A DNA stretch of 64,000 bases from Brevinematales bacterium (GCA_020059465.1 JAGVBZ010000020.1:62001-126000), one strand, 5' to 3'; positions 9,002 through 17,503 are shown, counted from the stretch's first letter. Made by a program: numbers and translations. Notes: generated by a model from the sequence alone, not told the origin.

Positions 9002-10309
9002 ATGAACGAGGCGTTTCTTTTTCTCGAAAGCCTGATCAATTACGAACGGAGTCTCGTCAAGTACGGGGAAAACGCCTACGACCCCGGTAAGCTCAGCAGG
9101 ATTCTTACGCAGTTCGGATACGGCGCTTTACCGTTCGGGATAATCCATATAGCCGGGACAAAGGGAAAAGGAAGCACGGCGGCTTACTGCGCGGGGCTTC
9201 TCGCCGAGAACGGCGGCCCTGTCGGTCTGTACACATCGCCGCACCTTGTCCGGCTGAACGAGCGGATGACGGTGGACGGAGTACCGGTTACGGACGATGA
9301 GCTATCCGATATAATTATTCGCCGCCGTGACGGGATTACCGCCGAACGCCTCACATACTTCGAGGCGCTTACCTTTATCGCAATCATACACTTCATTATG
9401 AAAAAATGCCGCTGGGCCGTACTGGAAACTGGAATGGGCGGGCGTCTCGACGCCACCAACTTCTGTGTTCCGGCGGTATCGGTCATCACCCCCATTTCGT
9501 TCGATCATACGAAGTTCCTCGGGAATACGCTCGCGGCGATCGCGGGCGAGAAGGCGGGGATTATCAAACCGGGAGTGCCTGTGGTCTCCGGGCCTCAGGC
9601 GGACGAGGTTAAAAAGGTCATTATCGAGACTGCGCGTCGGAAAAACGCGCCGTTGATATGGTTCGATGACGCGGTACGGTATGAAATAACCGCCCGCTCG
9701 CCGGAAGGTTCTACTATCGACGCTGCGGTGAACGCCGCGGGAAAGACCGTCGAACTGAAAGAGTTGAAGGTCGCGCAGGCGGGGGATGTGTTCGCGGTCA
9801 ATTTCCTGACCGCGCTGGTCTCCGTGCTTTCCGCAGGGATCACGCCCGATGAATCCGCGATCCGGCGCGCCGCGTCGGCTTCCATACCCGGACGCATCGA
9901 GAGGATCGGGAATATCGTCATCGACGTCAGCCATAACGATACATCACTATCCGCGCTTTTCGCCGCTTTGCGGGATTATTTCGGATTGGAGCGGGTAAAC
10001 CTGTATATCGGGACGCTCTCGGACAAGGAGATCGGGAGGATAGCGGATGCAGTCCGCGCGGAGGGAGGGTTGTTCGGCGCTGTAGGGGTGTTCGATTTCC
10101 CTACCGGGGGCGACCGGAAAAGCGGAGGCGCGGCGCTGTTTGAAAAACTGAAGGATATGGAAAAATGCGTCTATTACAACGACCCGCGCGATATTCTGCT
10201 TGGGAAAGGAATGGTTTCCGTGTTCACGGGGTCGTTCTACGCCTACCCCATTCTGAAAGAAATCGCGCTTGCTCAGCGCGGCAGGGCGATTTCTCCCCCG
10301 TTAACCTGA
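9002..10309 (+). CDS. folC: Bifunctional folylpolyglutamate/dihydrofolate synthase
   Basis: The protein has 435 residues of the Mur-ligase superfamily. The ATP-binding loop is IAGTKGKGSTAAY (about residues 49-61), followed by the TSPHLVRLNERM motif (about 79-90), ETGMGGRLDATN (about 140-151) and the central SFDHTKFLGNTLAAIAGEKAGI segment. These are FolC hallmarks. The enzyme adds L-glutamate to (dihydro)folates. The 3' end overlaps the convergent recF end by 37 bases. Confidence 0.92.
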   Translation: MNEAFLFLESLINYERSLVKYGENAYDPGKLSRILTQFGYGALPFGIIHIAGTKGKGSTAAYCAGLLAENGGPVGLYTSPHLVRLNERMTVDGVPVTDDELSDIIIRRRDGITAERLTYFEALTFIAIIHFIMKKCRWAVLETGMGGRLDATNFCVPAVSVITPISFDHTKFLGNTLAAIAGEKAGIIKPGVPVVSGPQADEVKKVIIETARRKNAPLIWFDDAVRYEITARSPEGSTIDAAVNAAGKTVELKELKVAQAGDVFAVNFLTALVSVLSAGITPDESAIRRAASASIPGRIERIGNIVIDVSHNDTSLSALFAALRDYFGLERVNLYIGTLSDKEIGRIADAVRAEGGLFGAVGVFDFPTGGDRKSGGAALFEKLKDMEKCVYYNDPRDILLGKGMVSVFTGSFYAYPILKEIALAQRGRAISPPLT

Positions 10310-11331
10310 AACACCGAGCAGTCGGCGAACACGCGGCTGATCAGCGCGCCGTTTGTCATCGTAAAAAATATCTGGTAATCCATCGATATCATATCCAATA
10401 TCTTTTCCCGGCGAACTTCGTCGATCTCGAGCAGGACGTCGTCGACCAGCAGGATAGGCCGTCCGCCCGAACTGTCCTCGATGCTCCGAACGACACCGAG
10501 CTTGAGCGCGAACGCCAGCGAACGGAGCTGTCCCTGCGAGACGAAAGTATCCGATTTCTTATCATCCATCTGGATGCAGAAATTGTCGCGGTGCGGGCCG
10601 AATAGCGTGCATCGCCTGCGGAGTTCCTCGCGCGCCCCGGTCTTTACCGCGTTCCTGAACGATTCCTCGACCGAGCCTTCGATACGGAACGGATTCATGT
10701 AGCGGATGCGGATTTCCCTTCCGTAAAGTTCGCGGTAGAGTTCGCGTATCTTGTCGTTCAGGATACGGATATACGGGAGGCGTTTCATGATAATCATGCT
10801 TCCCCAATCGATCAGTTCGGCGTCCCAGATGGTAACGTCGCGGGGGTTCAGCTTGAATTGGGCGTTGCGCTGGCGGAGGGTGCGGTAATACCTCCGAAGC
10901 GCGGTCTCGTACTGAGGGTCGATCGCGGAAAGCGCCCTATCGAGAAACATACGGCGGTTTTCGGGCGCTCCCCTGATGATGTCGATATCGTCGGGCATAA
11001 ACGCCACCACCGGGGCTATGCGGGCCAATCCCGCCTTGTTCGATTTGTCCCCGTCTATTTTTAAAAGCCGTTTCTTCTCGGAAAAACCCAGTTCGACCGT
11101 GTGCCCGTCGAATTCGCCGTGAAGATGAAAGAAATCGGAACCCCATCTGATCAGTTCCGGGAAACCGACCGGACGTAAGGGAGACAGCGTAGTAAGGGTT
11201 TGAATGGCTTCGAGGAAATTAGTCTTTCCGCTGCCGTTTTCGCCGATAAGCATATTGATTCGGGAAAACCGCGGGAGAATGATGCGGGAAAAATTCCGGA
11301 AATTGGTGATTTTTATATAATCCAGCTTCAT
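10273..11331 (-). CDS. recF: DNA replication/repair protein RecF
   Basis: The protein has 352 residues. The N-terminus is classical for RecF: Walker A GENGSGKTNFLEAI (about residues 32-45), then FMPDDIDIIRGAPENRRMFLD. The ABC signature region FVSQGQLRSLAFALKLG (about 265-280) and Walker B ILLVDDVLLEID (about 300-311) follow. RecF loads RecA at gaps with RecO/R. No Shine-Dalgarno sequence lies before the ATG, and a GATC is found four bases upstream. The restriction endonuclease gene ends only 19 bases upstream on the same strand, so the original 5' context (often dnaN) has been replaced. It converges with folC with an overlap of 37 bases. Confidence 0.92.
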   Translation of the reverse strand: MKLDYIKITNFRNFSRIILPRFSRINMLIGENGSGKTNFLEAIQTLTTLSPLRPVGFPELIRWGSDFFHLHGEFDGHTVELGFSEKKRLLKIDGDKSNKAGLARIAPVVAFMPDDIDIIRGAPENRRMFLDRALSAIDPQYETALRRYYRTLRQRNAQFKLNPRDVTIWDAELIDWGSMIIMKRLPYIRILNDKIRELYRELYGREIRIRYMNPFRIEGSVEESFRNAVKTGAREELRRRCTLFGPHRDNFCIQMDDKKSDTFVSQGQLRSLAFALKLGVVRSIEDSSGGRPILLVDDVLLEIDEVRREKILDMISMDYQIFFTMTNGALISRVFADCSVFQVNGGEIALPR

Positions 11332-11350
11332 AAAGATCTATTAACATATA

Positions 11351-11815
11351 TTAATGTGCATCAGGATTTACTCGCTTGTCTCTTTGATCATTTAGCCAAT
11401 CAAGACCTAGTTCAATAAGAATTCGCTGCTTAAAAATGTCTTTATCAACTTCTAATCCACTATCTGGATTCCATTTTACTTCAATTGCTTTCCCACTAGA
11501 AACTAAAAGAGTTTTTATATCTTGCTCTATTTTATCGCCGGAAAACACAATAATAACTGGAATTGGAGTTTTTTGAGCATCCTCTAATGTATAAATTAGT
11601 TTTTGATCTGTTGTACCAGCGCCTAATTGTGATTTAGCTTCAATACCAAGTGTTTTATCATTATACTTTAATACAATGTCAAGATATCTTTTTTTTCCGA
11701 CAAATCTACTTCCTACAAAAGGTTGTCTATAAATTTCCAGATTAGGTATTTCCCAACTAAGAATTTCATTTACTAATGCAGATTCAAAATCAACTCCACT
11801 GTGTGTGCTAGGCAT
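11351..11815 (-). CDS. Probable type II restriction endonuclease, PD-(D/E)XK fold
   Basis: The protein has 154 residues. A PD-(D/E)XK-like catalytic core is visible as YLDIVLKYNDKTLGIEAKSQ (about residues 44-63): Asp at the start and Glu-x-Lys at the end, with an early Glu near residue 11 as a possible fourth ligand. The start codon overlaps the methyltransferase stop (TAATG), so translation is coupled. Pairing with a Dam-type methyltransferase implies a type II restriction enzyme, perhaps cutting a GATC-containing site. Specificity is inference from the partner only. The gene is much more AT-rich than its neighbours, which suggests horizontal acquisition. Confidence 0.7.
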   Translation of the reverse strand: MPSTHSGVDFESALVNEILSWEIPNLEIYRQPFVGSRFVGKKRYLDIVLKYNDKTLGIEAKSQLGAGTTDQKLIYTLEDAQKTPIPVIIVFSGDKIEQDIKTLLVSSGKAIEVKWNPDSGLEVDKDIFKQRILIELGLDWLNDQRDKRVNPDAH

Positions 11816-12771
11816 TATTTTACTCCTACATAGTTGTTTATAATAATTTCGTTGACAAATCCTCTTTTTTCACCATTGCAATTTATCATACGAATTGCTT
11901 TTACCTTTTGAATCTCATAACCATTATATAAATCTTGGAAAAAAGTATCAGTAGGGTTTTCATTTTGGGGATCTGAATTGGATAATAGAATTTTACATCC
12001 ACATCTTGATGCATCAATGAAAAATTCACTAAGTCTAATTTGATCATCATCAGTAAAATTTTCTTTAGAATAACTTTTAAAGTTTGAAGTATTATTAATA
12101 GGTCTATACGGGGGATCAAGGTAAACAAATGTGTTTTTAGTACAGTACTTCTTTACTATACTAAAATCCCCTTTTAGGATTATTGTATCTTGTAAGCTTT
12201 TATGTATTTTTAATATATTATCGCTATCACAAATTTGAGGTTTTTTATAATCACCAAATGGAACATTAAATTCACCCCTACTATTATGACGAAATAATCC
12301 ATTATAACATGTTTTATTTAAGAATATTAGAAAAGAAGCCCTTTTAACCCATTCTATAGAAAAGTTATTATAATTAAAATTAGCTTTTTGTTTATTATAT
12401 TGTTCCCTGATTTTATAATACATTATTTTTCGTGTTGATAATTCCTTTGAAAGGAATTCAGTCTGTAACTCTTCAAGATTCTGTATTAGTGCTTCAGGTT
12501 CATGTTGAATAGTTTTATAAGATATTATTAAGTCTGGATTAATATCAACAATAATTGATTCTTTTATTGAATAATTTCTTTTTAAATAGAAAAAAAATGC
12601 TCCCCCACCTAAGAAGGGTTCAATATATCGATCAATGATATGCGATTCTTTTATATTCAAAGGTAATCGATTTACTAGTGTATTTATTAGTTGAGTTTTT
12701 CCACCAGCCCATTTTAAAAAGGGTTTTGGCAGTGTAGTGGAGTTATTCTGCCCGATTGTTTTTAAGGTCAC
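11815..12771 (-). CDS. Dam-family DNA adenine methyltransferase
   Basis: The protein has 318 residues of the class-alpha D12 N6-adenine methyltransferase type. Motif X/N-terminus is PFLKWAGGKTQL (about residues 17-28), motif I is IEPFLGGGAFFFYL (about 50-60), and catalytic motif IV is YLDPPYRP (DPPY, about residue 217). It has a GTG start with GGAG upstream. Dam-family enzymes usually modify GATC, and this one is paired with an overlapping endonuclease. The AT-rich composition, unlike folC and recF, indicates recent transfer. It reads toward recF. Confidence 0.88.
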   Translation of the reverse strand: MTLKTIGQNNSTTLPKPFLKWAGGKTQLINTLVNRLPLNIKESHIIDRYIEPFLGGGAFFFYLKRNYSIKESIIVDINPDLIISYKTIQHEPEALIQNLEELQTEFLSKELSTRKIMYYKIREQYNKQKANFNYNNFSIEWVKRASFLIFLNKTCYNGLFRHNSRGEFNVPFGDYKKPQICDSDNILKIHKSLQDTIILKGDFSIVKKYCTKNTFVYLDPPYRPINNTSNFKSYSKENFTDDDQIRLSEFFIDASRCGCKILLSNSDPQNENPTDTFFQDLYNGYEIQKVKAIRMINCNGEKRGFVNEIIINNYVGVK

Positions 12772-12894
12772 CGCAGTATCTCCAGCTATCGTAATAAAAA
12801 CAAATTCTGTTTGTCATTGTTTTGCGATTGTATATCATATGTATTTATTGATATTATAAAGAGTTATTAAAGATTATACAAGAAAAATAAGAAT

Positions 12895-12926
12895 AAAAAA
12901 AGGCGAGATACCATCGGTATCCCGCC
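12895..12926 (-). terminator. Rho-independent terminator after LysM lipoprotein
   Basis: An 11-bp stem with one mismatch (12902-12912 with 12916-12926, three-base loop) is followed on the minus strand by a run of seven T (plus-strand A at 12895-12901). Confidence 0.8.
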
Positions 12927-12934
12927 TGTGATTT

Positions 12935-14320
12935 TTACTTAATGATAGACGGTGGAATTTTGAAAACCTGTCCGGGATAGATCAGATCGGGGTCTTTGAT
13001 CTGGTCGGTGTTTGCCTTCCATATGATCGGCCACATCCAAGCGTTTTTATCATACATCCGAGCGGCGATCTTCCATAGACAATCGCGGTCCTTCGGATTC
13101 AGGACGACGGTGTAGGTCTGGCCTTCCTGCTTATTCATTAGAATTTCAGCGAGACGCATCGCCTCACGGGCATAATCGATCGCGTCCAGGAATTCCCCTT
13201 TAGCGTAAGCATCTTCAGCGAGTTTGTAATATTTTTCGACCAGTTCAATAGTGACTTCCTCGTCTGGAACAGCTTCGAGCGTTTCATCGGAGTCGGAACT
13301 GCCGTTCTGTACGGAGTTGGTAGCCTGGGGAGCGATATATTTTGTGTCCTCAACTTTCTTGAACACCTGGCCGAGGTACATGATCGTTCCGCTTTCCAGT
13401 ACGATCTTATTCACACCGTTTTCAAGCATGGAACCCGATTTATTCTTTTTAGCTTCCTGCTCTTTCAGCTTATCCAGCATCTGTTTTGCTTTCTTCATGT
13501 ACTCTTCGGCTTTAGCCTTTTCAGCCTTCAGTTCCTGTTCACGCTGGAGCTGGAACTGCTCGTAATCCTGCTGCTGTTTCTTCAGGTCGGCTTCGTAGGC
13601 TGCCTGCGCCTTATCTTTAGCGGCCTGAATCAGCGCGAGGGCTTCCTCAGCCTTCTTGATGGACTCGGCAAGTTTTGCATCCTGATAAAGTTTGCGTGCT
13701 TCTTCAAGGGGCGCTAACGCCATCTTCAGATCGTCTAACGCATACTTTACCACGATCTGGGAGTTCTGCGCGACATCATATTCATTCTGGGCTTTGTTGA
13801 TGGCATTCTTCGCCTTCTCGGTCTGAGACATACAATCCGCAACGATATTCGTCAGGAGTTTATAAAGCGCAAAACCGTTGGTGTACGCGGCTTCGAATGC
13901 TTTGGCAGCAATCTGGGTCTCCAGTTTTACAAAATCACCCTTTGCTTTAGCGAAATCGTCCGCGCGGAGTACCGGGGCGAAATTCTCTTCCGCCTGGCCC
14001 ATCAGGGTTTTGTCTTTTTCATAATAATCCTTAGCACGGTTCTCGACCGCAATACCATAGGCTGCAATAGCCTTATCTTTCGATGAGATGGCTTTCTGCT
14101 TTGCTTCGTCGTTCTTGCTTGCTTCTACAAACAGATTTGCCTGTTTGTAATCTTCCTTAGCGTCTCCGATATCGGTTTTCGCGTAAGATTCGGCATCCAC
14201 CGCGTCGGCGCGTTCTATCGCAGCCTTCGCTTCCTCCAATTCCTTGGTTGGAGCGCTTGAACATGATACCATAATTCCTGCAATCATTACTAAAAGAATA
14301 CGGCTCATCCAATTTTTCAT
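12935..14320 (-). CDS. LysM-containing lipoprotein (paralogue 1)
   Basis: The protein has 461 residues. A signal peptide ends in lipobox VSC (Cys about residue 20). A long Ala/Glu/Lys-rich helical region resembling DUF4398 covers about residues 25-290, with coiled-coil character near 240-290. After a linker comes an acidic DEEVTIELVEKYY segment, and a C-terminal LysM-like module (about 405-461) holds DRDCLWKIAARMYD and DPDLIYPGQVFKIP. It is probably outer-membrane-anchored and binds peptidoglycan. The last 100 residues are almost identical to the protein at 20120-21499. It has its own promoter upstream and a terminator downstream. Confidence 0.8.
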   Translation of the reverse strand: MKNWMSRILLVMIAGIMVSCSSAPTKELEEAKAAIERADAVDAESYAKTDIGDAKEDYKQANLFVEASKNDEAKQKAISSKDKAIAAYGIAVENRAKDYYEKDKTLMGQAEENFAPVLRADDFAKAKGDFVKLETQIAAKAFEAAYTNGFALYKLLTNIVADCMSQTEKAKNAINKAQNEYDVAQNSQIVVKYALDDLKMALAPLEEARKLYQDAKLAESIKKAEEALALIQAAKDKAQAAYEADLKKQQQDYEQFQLQREQELKAEKAKAEEYMKKAKQMLDKLKEQEAKKNKSGSMLENGVNKIVLESGTIMYLGQVFKKVEDTKYIAPQATNSVQNGSSDSDETLEAVPDEEVTIELVEKYYKLAEDAYAKGEFLDAIDYAREAMRLAEILMNKQEGQTYTVVLNPKDRDCLWKIAARMYDKNAWMWPIIWKANTDQIKDPDLIYPGQVFKIPPSIIK

Positions 14321-14355
14321 AAACCCTCCTGTAAAACAATATTCGCACCCAATAT

Positions 14356-14383
14356 ATTTTAAAGTATCCCATTAAAATAGCAA
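14356..14383 (-). promoter_or_regulatory. Promoter for LysM lipoprotein 1
   Basis: On the minus strand TTGCTA (14383-14378) and TAAAAT (14361-14356) are separated by 16 bases, about 36 bases upstream of the ATG, which is preceded by AGGAGG. Confidence 0.5.
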
Positions 14384-14430
14384 GAAATCATAGATAAAAT
14401 TTAGTAAATACATTATTGTAGGTAATACAT

Positions 14431-14961
14431 TTACTGGATAATAGCATTCAGTTTTTGGGGTATTTTTTTAGTATCATATCCGTACTTGATCGCTTTTTTC
14501 AGGTAGATCCACGCATTTTCCTTATCGCCCGAATCGAAATACGCCTTTGCCGTCTCATAGTTGGCATCCGGATCGCCCGGTTTTATTTCCAATGCCATCA
14601 GATAATTGTTCACTTTTTTACTGTTTTTTGATAGCTGTTTCCCGCGATTCATATAAATAGTGAAAAACTGATTGGAGTTATAGGATAATGTTTCATTGAA
14701 ATAGTCCTTTAGAAGCGCGCATGCCTCCTTGGAGCTTGATCCCATGGGATAAAAATAGAAACTGAAAAGAAAACTGGCTTTAGCCTGATTTTTCTTTCCG
14801 GCACTGTAAAATGCTTTTCCCGTATCGAGCCATGTTTTCGCCAATTCCTTACGTTTGGCAGGAGAAAGATCGTCGTAGAACGTATAGTCTTTCGGGTTTT
14901 TTGCAGAACTGATACTCGTTAAAACCGTAAAAAATAAGATGTAAAATAAAGGTTTTCTCAT
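14431..14961 (-). CDS. Secreted TPR-like protein
   Basis: The protein has 176 residues with an N-terminal signal peptide (MRKPLFYILFFTVLTSISSA). The remainder is helical with TPR-like pairs (DTGKAFYSAGKKNQAKASFLFSF about residues 47-69; GDPDANYETAKAYFDSGDKENAWIYLKKAI about 130-160). It is likely a periplasmic scaffolding or interaction protein. The upstream region on the minus strand has GCCGATAA (14990-14983), a perfect sigma-28 -10 match, but its -35 is weak. A sigma-70 reading (TTGATC, 16 bases, GATAAT) fits as well. Confidence 0.6.
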   Translation of the reverse strand: MRKPLFYILFFTVLTSISSAKNPKDYTFYDDLSPAKRKELAKTWLDTGKAFYSAGKKNQAKASFLFSFYFYPMGSSSKEACALLKDYFNETLSYNSNQFFTIYMNRGKQLSKNSKKVNNYLMALEIKPGDPDANYETAKAYFDSGDKENAWIYLKKAIKYGYDTKKIPQKLNAIIQ

Positions 14962-15087
14962 AGGAAACTCCTTCTTATATTATTATCGGCAATTTACAAT
15001 ATCGATCAAATCCGTGCAAAAAAATATCCACCCGAAATTCGATTCGTTCCGCTCTGATTTGGTTAGAAAATAAATAATAAAAATACC

Positions 15088-15119
15088 TTGACTTTTTCCT
15101 AAATAGGTATTATAATACC
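15088..15119 (+). promoter_or_regulatory. Promoter with overlapping palindromic operator for Rrf2 gene
   Basis: TTGACT (15088-15093), 17 bases, TATAAT (15111-15116) is a near-consensus promoter. A perfect 14-bp palindrome GGTATTATAATACC (15106-15119) covers the whole -10 element. Binding there would block RNA polymerase, so autorepression by the Rrf2 protein encoded 18 bases downstream is the simplest reading. Confidence 0.75.
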
Positions 15120-15136
15120 AGTATAAGGATGTGAAT

Positions 15137-15538
15137 ATGTCTGAATTGGTACAGATTTCCGAGGCCGCGCTTCTGGCGCTTCACAGTATGGTCCTGATTG
15201 CACAGGCAAAAGGCGGATGGGTGAGTGTGCACGAAATGGCAAAACAGACCGGGGCTTCCGAAAATCATTTGGCGAAAGTGATGCAGAGGCTGACCCGCGC
15301 GAACTTGGTGAATTCGGTACGCGGCCCGAAGGGCGGGTTTTTACTCGCTCAGGACGCCTCGAAGATTTTTCTGCTCGATATCTACGAGGCTATCGAGGGG
15401 AAAGTCGGTAACGGATCGTGCCCGTTTCATAAGGAATCGTGCCTCTTTCAGATGTGCATCTTTCACGGGCTGATCGGCAAGACTACAGCCGAACTGGTCA
15501 AGCACCTGGCGAGTACCAGTCTCGAGTCTATGGCGTGA
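15137..15538 (+). CDS. Rrf2-family regulator with three cysteines (IscR/NsrR-like)
   Basis: The protein has 133 residues with an N-terminal winged helix (ELVQISEAALLALHSM; recognition helix ENHLAKVMQRL about residues 42-52; wing VRGPKGGFLL 61-70). Cys95, Cys102 and Cys107 (C-x6-C-x4-C) match the position where IscR and NsrR bind an Fe-S cluster, although the spacing is not exactly that of either. The ATG at 15137 has AAGGA upstream. It is followed by a DUF438/hemerythrin gene and a PAS gene, which suggests a nitrosative, oxygen or redox sensor controlling them. The cognate operator is probably the palindrome over its own promoter. Confidence 0.85.
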   Translation: MSELVQISEAALLALHSMVLIAQAKGGWVSVHEMAKQTGASENHLAKVMQRLTRANLVNSVRGPKGGFLLAQDASKIFLLDIYEAIEGKVGNGSCPFHKESCLFQMCIFHGLIGKTTAELVKHLASTSLESMA

Positions 15539-15684
15539 GAATAAAAATTTGCATATAATAGGAATTATGGGGCGTGTTGACGAACAAGGAAATTCAGATA
15601 TTTTCTGTCTCTGCGAGGCGCAACGCGATGAAGCAGTTTGTCATCAAGCCTATGGTATCAATAAGAATAATAAGGAGGTCAGGC

Positions 15685-16461
15685 ATGGCTGAGATTACCG
15701 TAAACAAGGAACGCGCGGAGAAAATAGGAAAGCTGAAAGATTTATTCCGTTCGCTTAAAGACGAATCCGATCATAAAAAGGCGCTCTATCTCCGCAAGGA
15801 ATTCAAGGAGTTCCTTGCGACATGCGACGCCCATGATATCGCGGACGCGGAAAAGGAGCTTGCAAAGGAAGGATTCACTTTAAAAGACTTCCGTTCCGGT
15901 TGCGATGTGCATCTCGAACTGATGCGGGAATCGCTCGGACAGGCGGGAATGGGTATCCCGAAGGATCATCCGCTATACCGTTTCCATCAGGAACATGAGG
16001 CGATTTCCCGCTGGATCGAGAAACTCCTCTTAGTGCTTCGCGACGCGGATAGAGCGGTTGATTACAAAGCGGCTGAAAGACAATTCAATCGGGTAAAGAT
16101 GTTTTTAAAGAAGCTGCATGATTCCGAAAGCCACAGCGTACGGCAGGAAAACGCCCTGTTTCCGTTACTGGAACAGCACGGGGTCAGCGAACCGCCGAGG
16201 GTGATGTGGGGCGAACATAAAGAGATGAAGGAAATGAAGGCTTCAATGCAGGCGGGAATCAACTCGGTTACCCCGGACAATTATAAGGTCGTTCTGTCGA
16301 AAATGGAGGAAACCGCGATCGTGCTTGCCGAATATTTTGCGTCGCATACTAAAAAGGAAGAAACAATCCTTTATCCCATCGCGATGAAATCGTTTACCGA
16401 ACAGGAATGGAGCGATTTCCGGAGCGCATGCGACGAACTGGGATACTTTTCGATGGAATAA
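15685..16461 (+). CDS. DUF438 plus hemerythrin-like domain protein
   Basis: The protein has 258 residues. The N-terminal about 90 residues match DUF438 (KIGKLKDLFRSLKDES, then FTLKDFRSGCDVHLELMRE). A hemerythrin-like four-helix domain follows, with candidate iron ligands HPLYRFHQEHE (about 101-111), SESHSVRQENALFPLLEQH, GEHKEMKEM and HTKKEETILYP. Proteins of this type often carry a C-terminal PAS domain; here that domain is encoded by the next gene. The start at 15685 is chosen because AAGGAGG lies seven bases upstream; longer N-terminal extensions lack such a site. Likely an oxygen/NO-reactive diiron protein downstream of the Rrf2 regulator. Confidence 0.8.
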   Translation: MAEITVNKERAEKIGKLKDLFRSLKDESDHKKALYLRKEFKEFLATCDAHDIADAEKELAKEGFTLKDFRSGCDVHLELMRESLGQAGMGIPKDHPLYRFHQEHEAISRWIEKLLLVLRDADRAVDYKAAERQFNRVKMFLKKLHDSESHSVRQENALFPLLEQHGVSEPPRVMWGEHKEMKEMKASMQAGINSVTPDNYKVVLSKMEETAIVLAEYFASHTKKEETILYPIAMKSFTEQEWSDFRSACDELGYFSME

Positions 16462-16482
16462 AACCCACAGGAGGAAATAAAC

Positions 16483-16875
16483 ATGAATCTCAAGGAATTG
16501 CCTCATGAAACTATCGAAGCTATGCTGGATGCGTTACCGATAGATATTTCATTCGTAGACGCCGAGGATACGGTAAAATATTTCAACACGCCGAAAAAAG
16601 GCCGGGTATTCCCGCGCTCTAAACTAGACCTCCAGCGAAAGGTGCAGAACTGCCATCCCCCCCAGAGTCTGGATAAGGTGAACGCAATTCTCGACGGGTT
16701 CCGGAACGGGACGCGCGAAGATGCTCCGTTCTGGCTGCAGTTGAACGGGAGGTTTCTGAAAATCGATTACTTTCCGGTGAGGGACGCGGAGGGTAAACTT
16801 TTGGGTACTATCGAGGTTCTGCAGGATGCCACGGAAGTCCGTTCGCTGGAAGGAGAAAAGAAACTGCTGGATTAG
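16483..16875 (+). CDS. Single PAS-domain protein (split C-terminal partner of DUF438 protein)
   Basis: The protein has 130 residues forming one PAS fold: LDALPIDISFVDAEDTVKYFN near the start, then FPRSKLDLQRKVQNCHPPQSLDKV, and IDYFPVRDAEGKLLGTIEVLQDAT near the end. The segment with RSKLDLQRKVQNCHPP is characteristic of the PAS module that ends many DUF438-hemerythrin proteins. Here it is a separate gene starting 21 bases after the previous stop with its own AGGAGG site. No output domain is attached. A shared terminator follows. Confidence 0.75.
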   Translation: MNLKELPHETIEAMLDALPIDISFVDAEDTVKYFNTPKKGRVFPRSKLDLQRKVQNCHPPQSLDKVNAILDGFRNGTREDAPFWLQLNGRFLKIDYFPVRDAEGKLLGTIEVLQDATEVRSLEGEKKLLD

Positions 16876-16883
16876 TTCCGAAT

Positions 16884-16923
16884 AAAAAAAACGGGGATAG
16901 ACATTGTCTATCCCCAGTTTTTT
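16884..16923. terminator. Bidirectional rho-independent terminator
   Basis: A perfect 10-bp stem (GGGGATAGAC 16893-16902, loop ATT, GTCTATCCCC 16906-16915) has A-runs on its left and T-runs on its right. It can serve both the PAS gene (plus) and the TetR gene (minus). Confidence 0.9.
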
Positions 16924-17503
16924 ACTTTTTCAGTACCGTAGAGAGAACATAATCAAGATACTTTTTCCTATCCGCCGGCTTGGAGAAATCCAGACCTGCG
17001 AGATATTTCAGGTAAGAACCGAGCATGATGGGCTGAAGAATAGAAGACATCAGGACGATGCCTTTCAATGCTAACTGCTCTTCGTCTTTAATACCGGTGA
17101 TCTCGGCCGCGATGCTTTTGAACTTCCCGAAACGGGTCTTTTCATCCTCGGCAAGATGCTTATCATCGGGTACTTTTCCGATCAGGCCGCTGAAAATACT
17201 GCGGGTCAGTGCAGGCGATTTCATCTGATATTCCATCATCTGCTGAAAGAAGGCTTCGAGCCGTTCGACCGGACTTTTTGCTTTATCGTCGAGTACGCTG
17301 AACATCGTATTCATCGTCTCCATAAAGCTTTTGAGACTTTCCTGAATCAGGCTGTCCTTTGAGCCGAAATAGTAATTGATAGCGGCGATATTTACTTTCG
17401 CGGCGACAGCGATTTTTCTCACGGTGATGCTATGAACACCGTCTTTGGACATGATCTGAAGGGTAGATTTGATAATCTTATCCTTCGTCTTTTCACGTTT
17501 CAT
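16922..17503 (-). CDS. TetR-family transcriptional regulator
   Basis: The protein has 193 residues. An N-terminal TetR helix-turn-helix (KDKIIKSTLQIMSKDG; VRKIAVAAKVNIAAINYYFGSKDSLI, about residues 24-49) is followed by a ligand-binding helical domain without a recognised subfamily. A GGGAGG-type site precedes the ATG. It is a single gene with no adjacent efflux or enzyme gene on the same strand, so its target is unclear. Confidence 0.88.
   Translation of the reverse strand: MKREKTKDKIIKSTLQIMSKDGVHSITVRKIAVAAKVNIAAINYYFGSKDSLIQESLKSFMETMNTMFSVLDDKAKSPVERLEAFFQQMMEYQMKSPALTRSIFSGLIGKVPDDKHLAEDEKTRFGKFKSIAAEITGIKDEEQLALKGIVLMSSILQPIMLGSYLKYLAGLDFSKPADRKKYLDYVLSTVLKK

Noticed and set aside
15574-15684. 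37-residue N-terminal extension of the DUF438 protein
   Set aside because: No ribosome site precedes it, the residues are unlike the family, and AAGGAGG marks the inner ATG.
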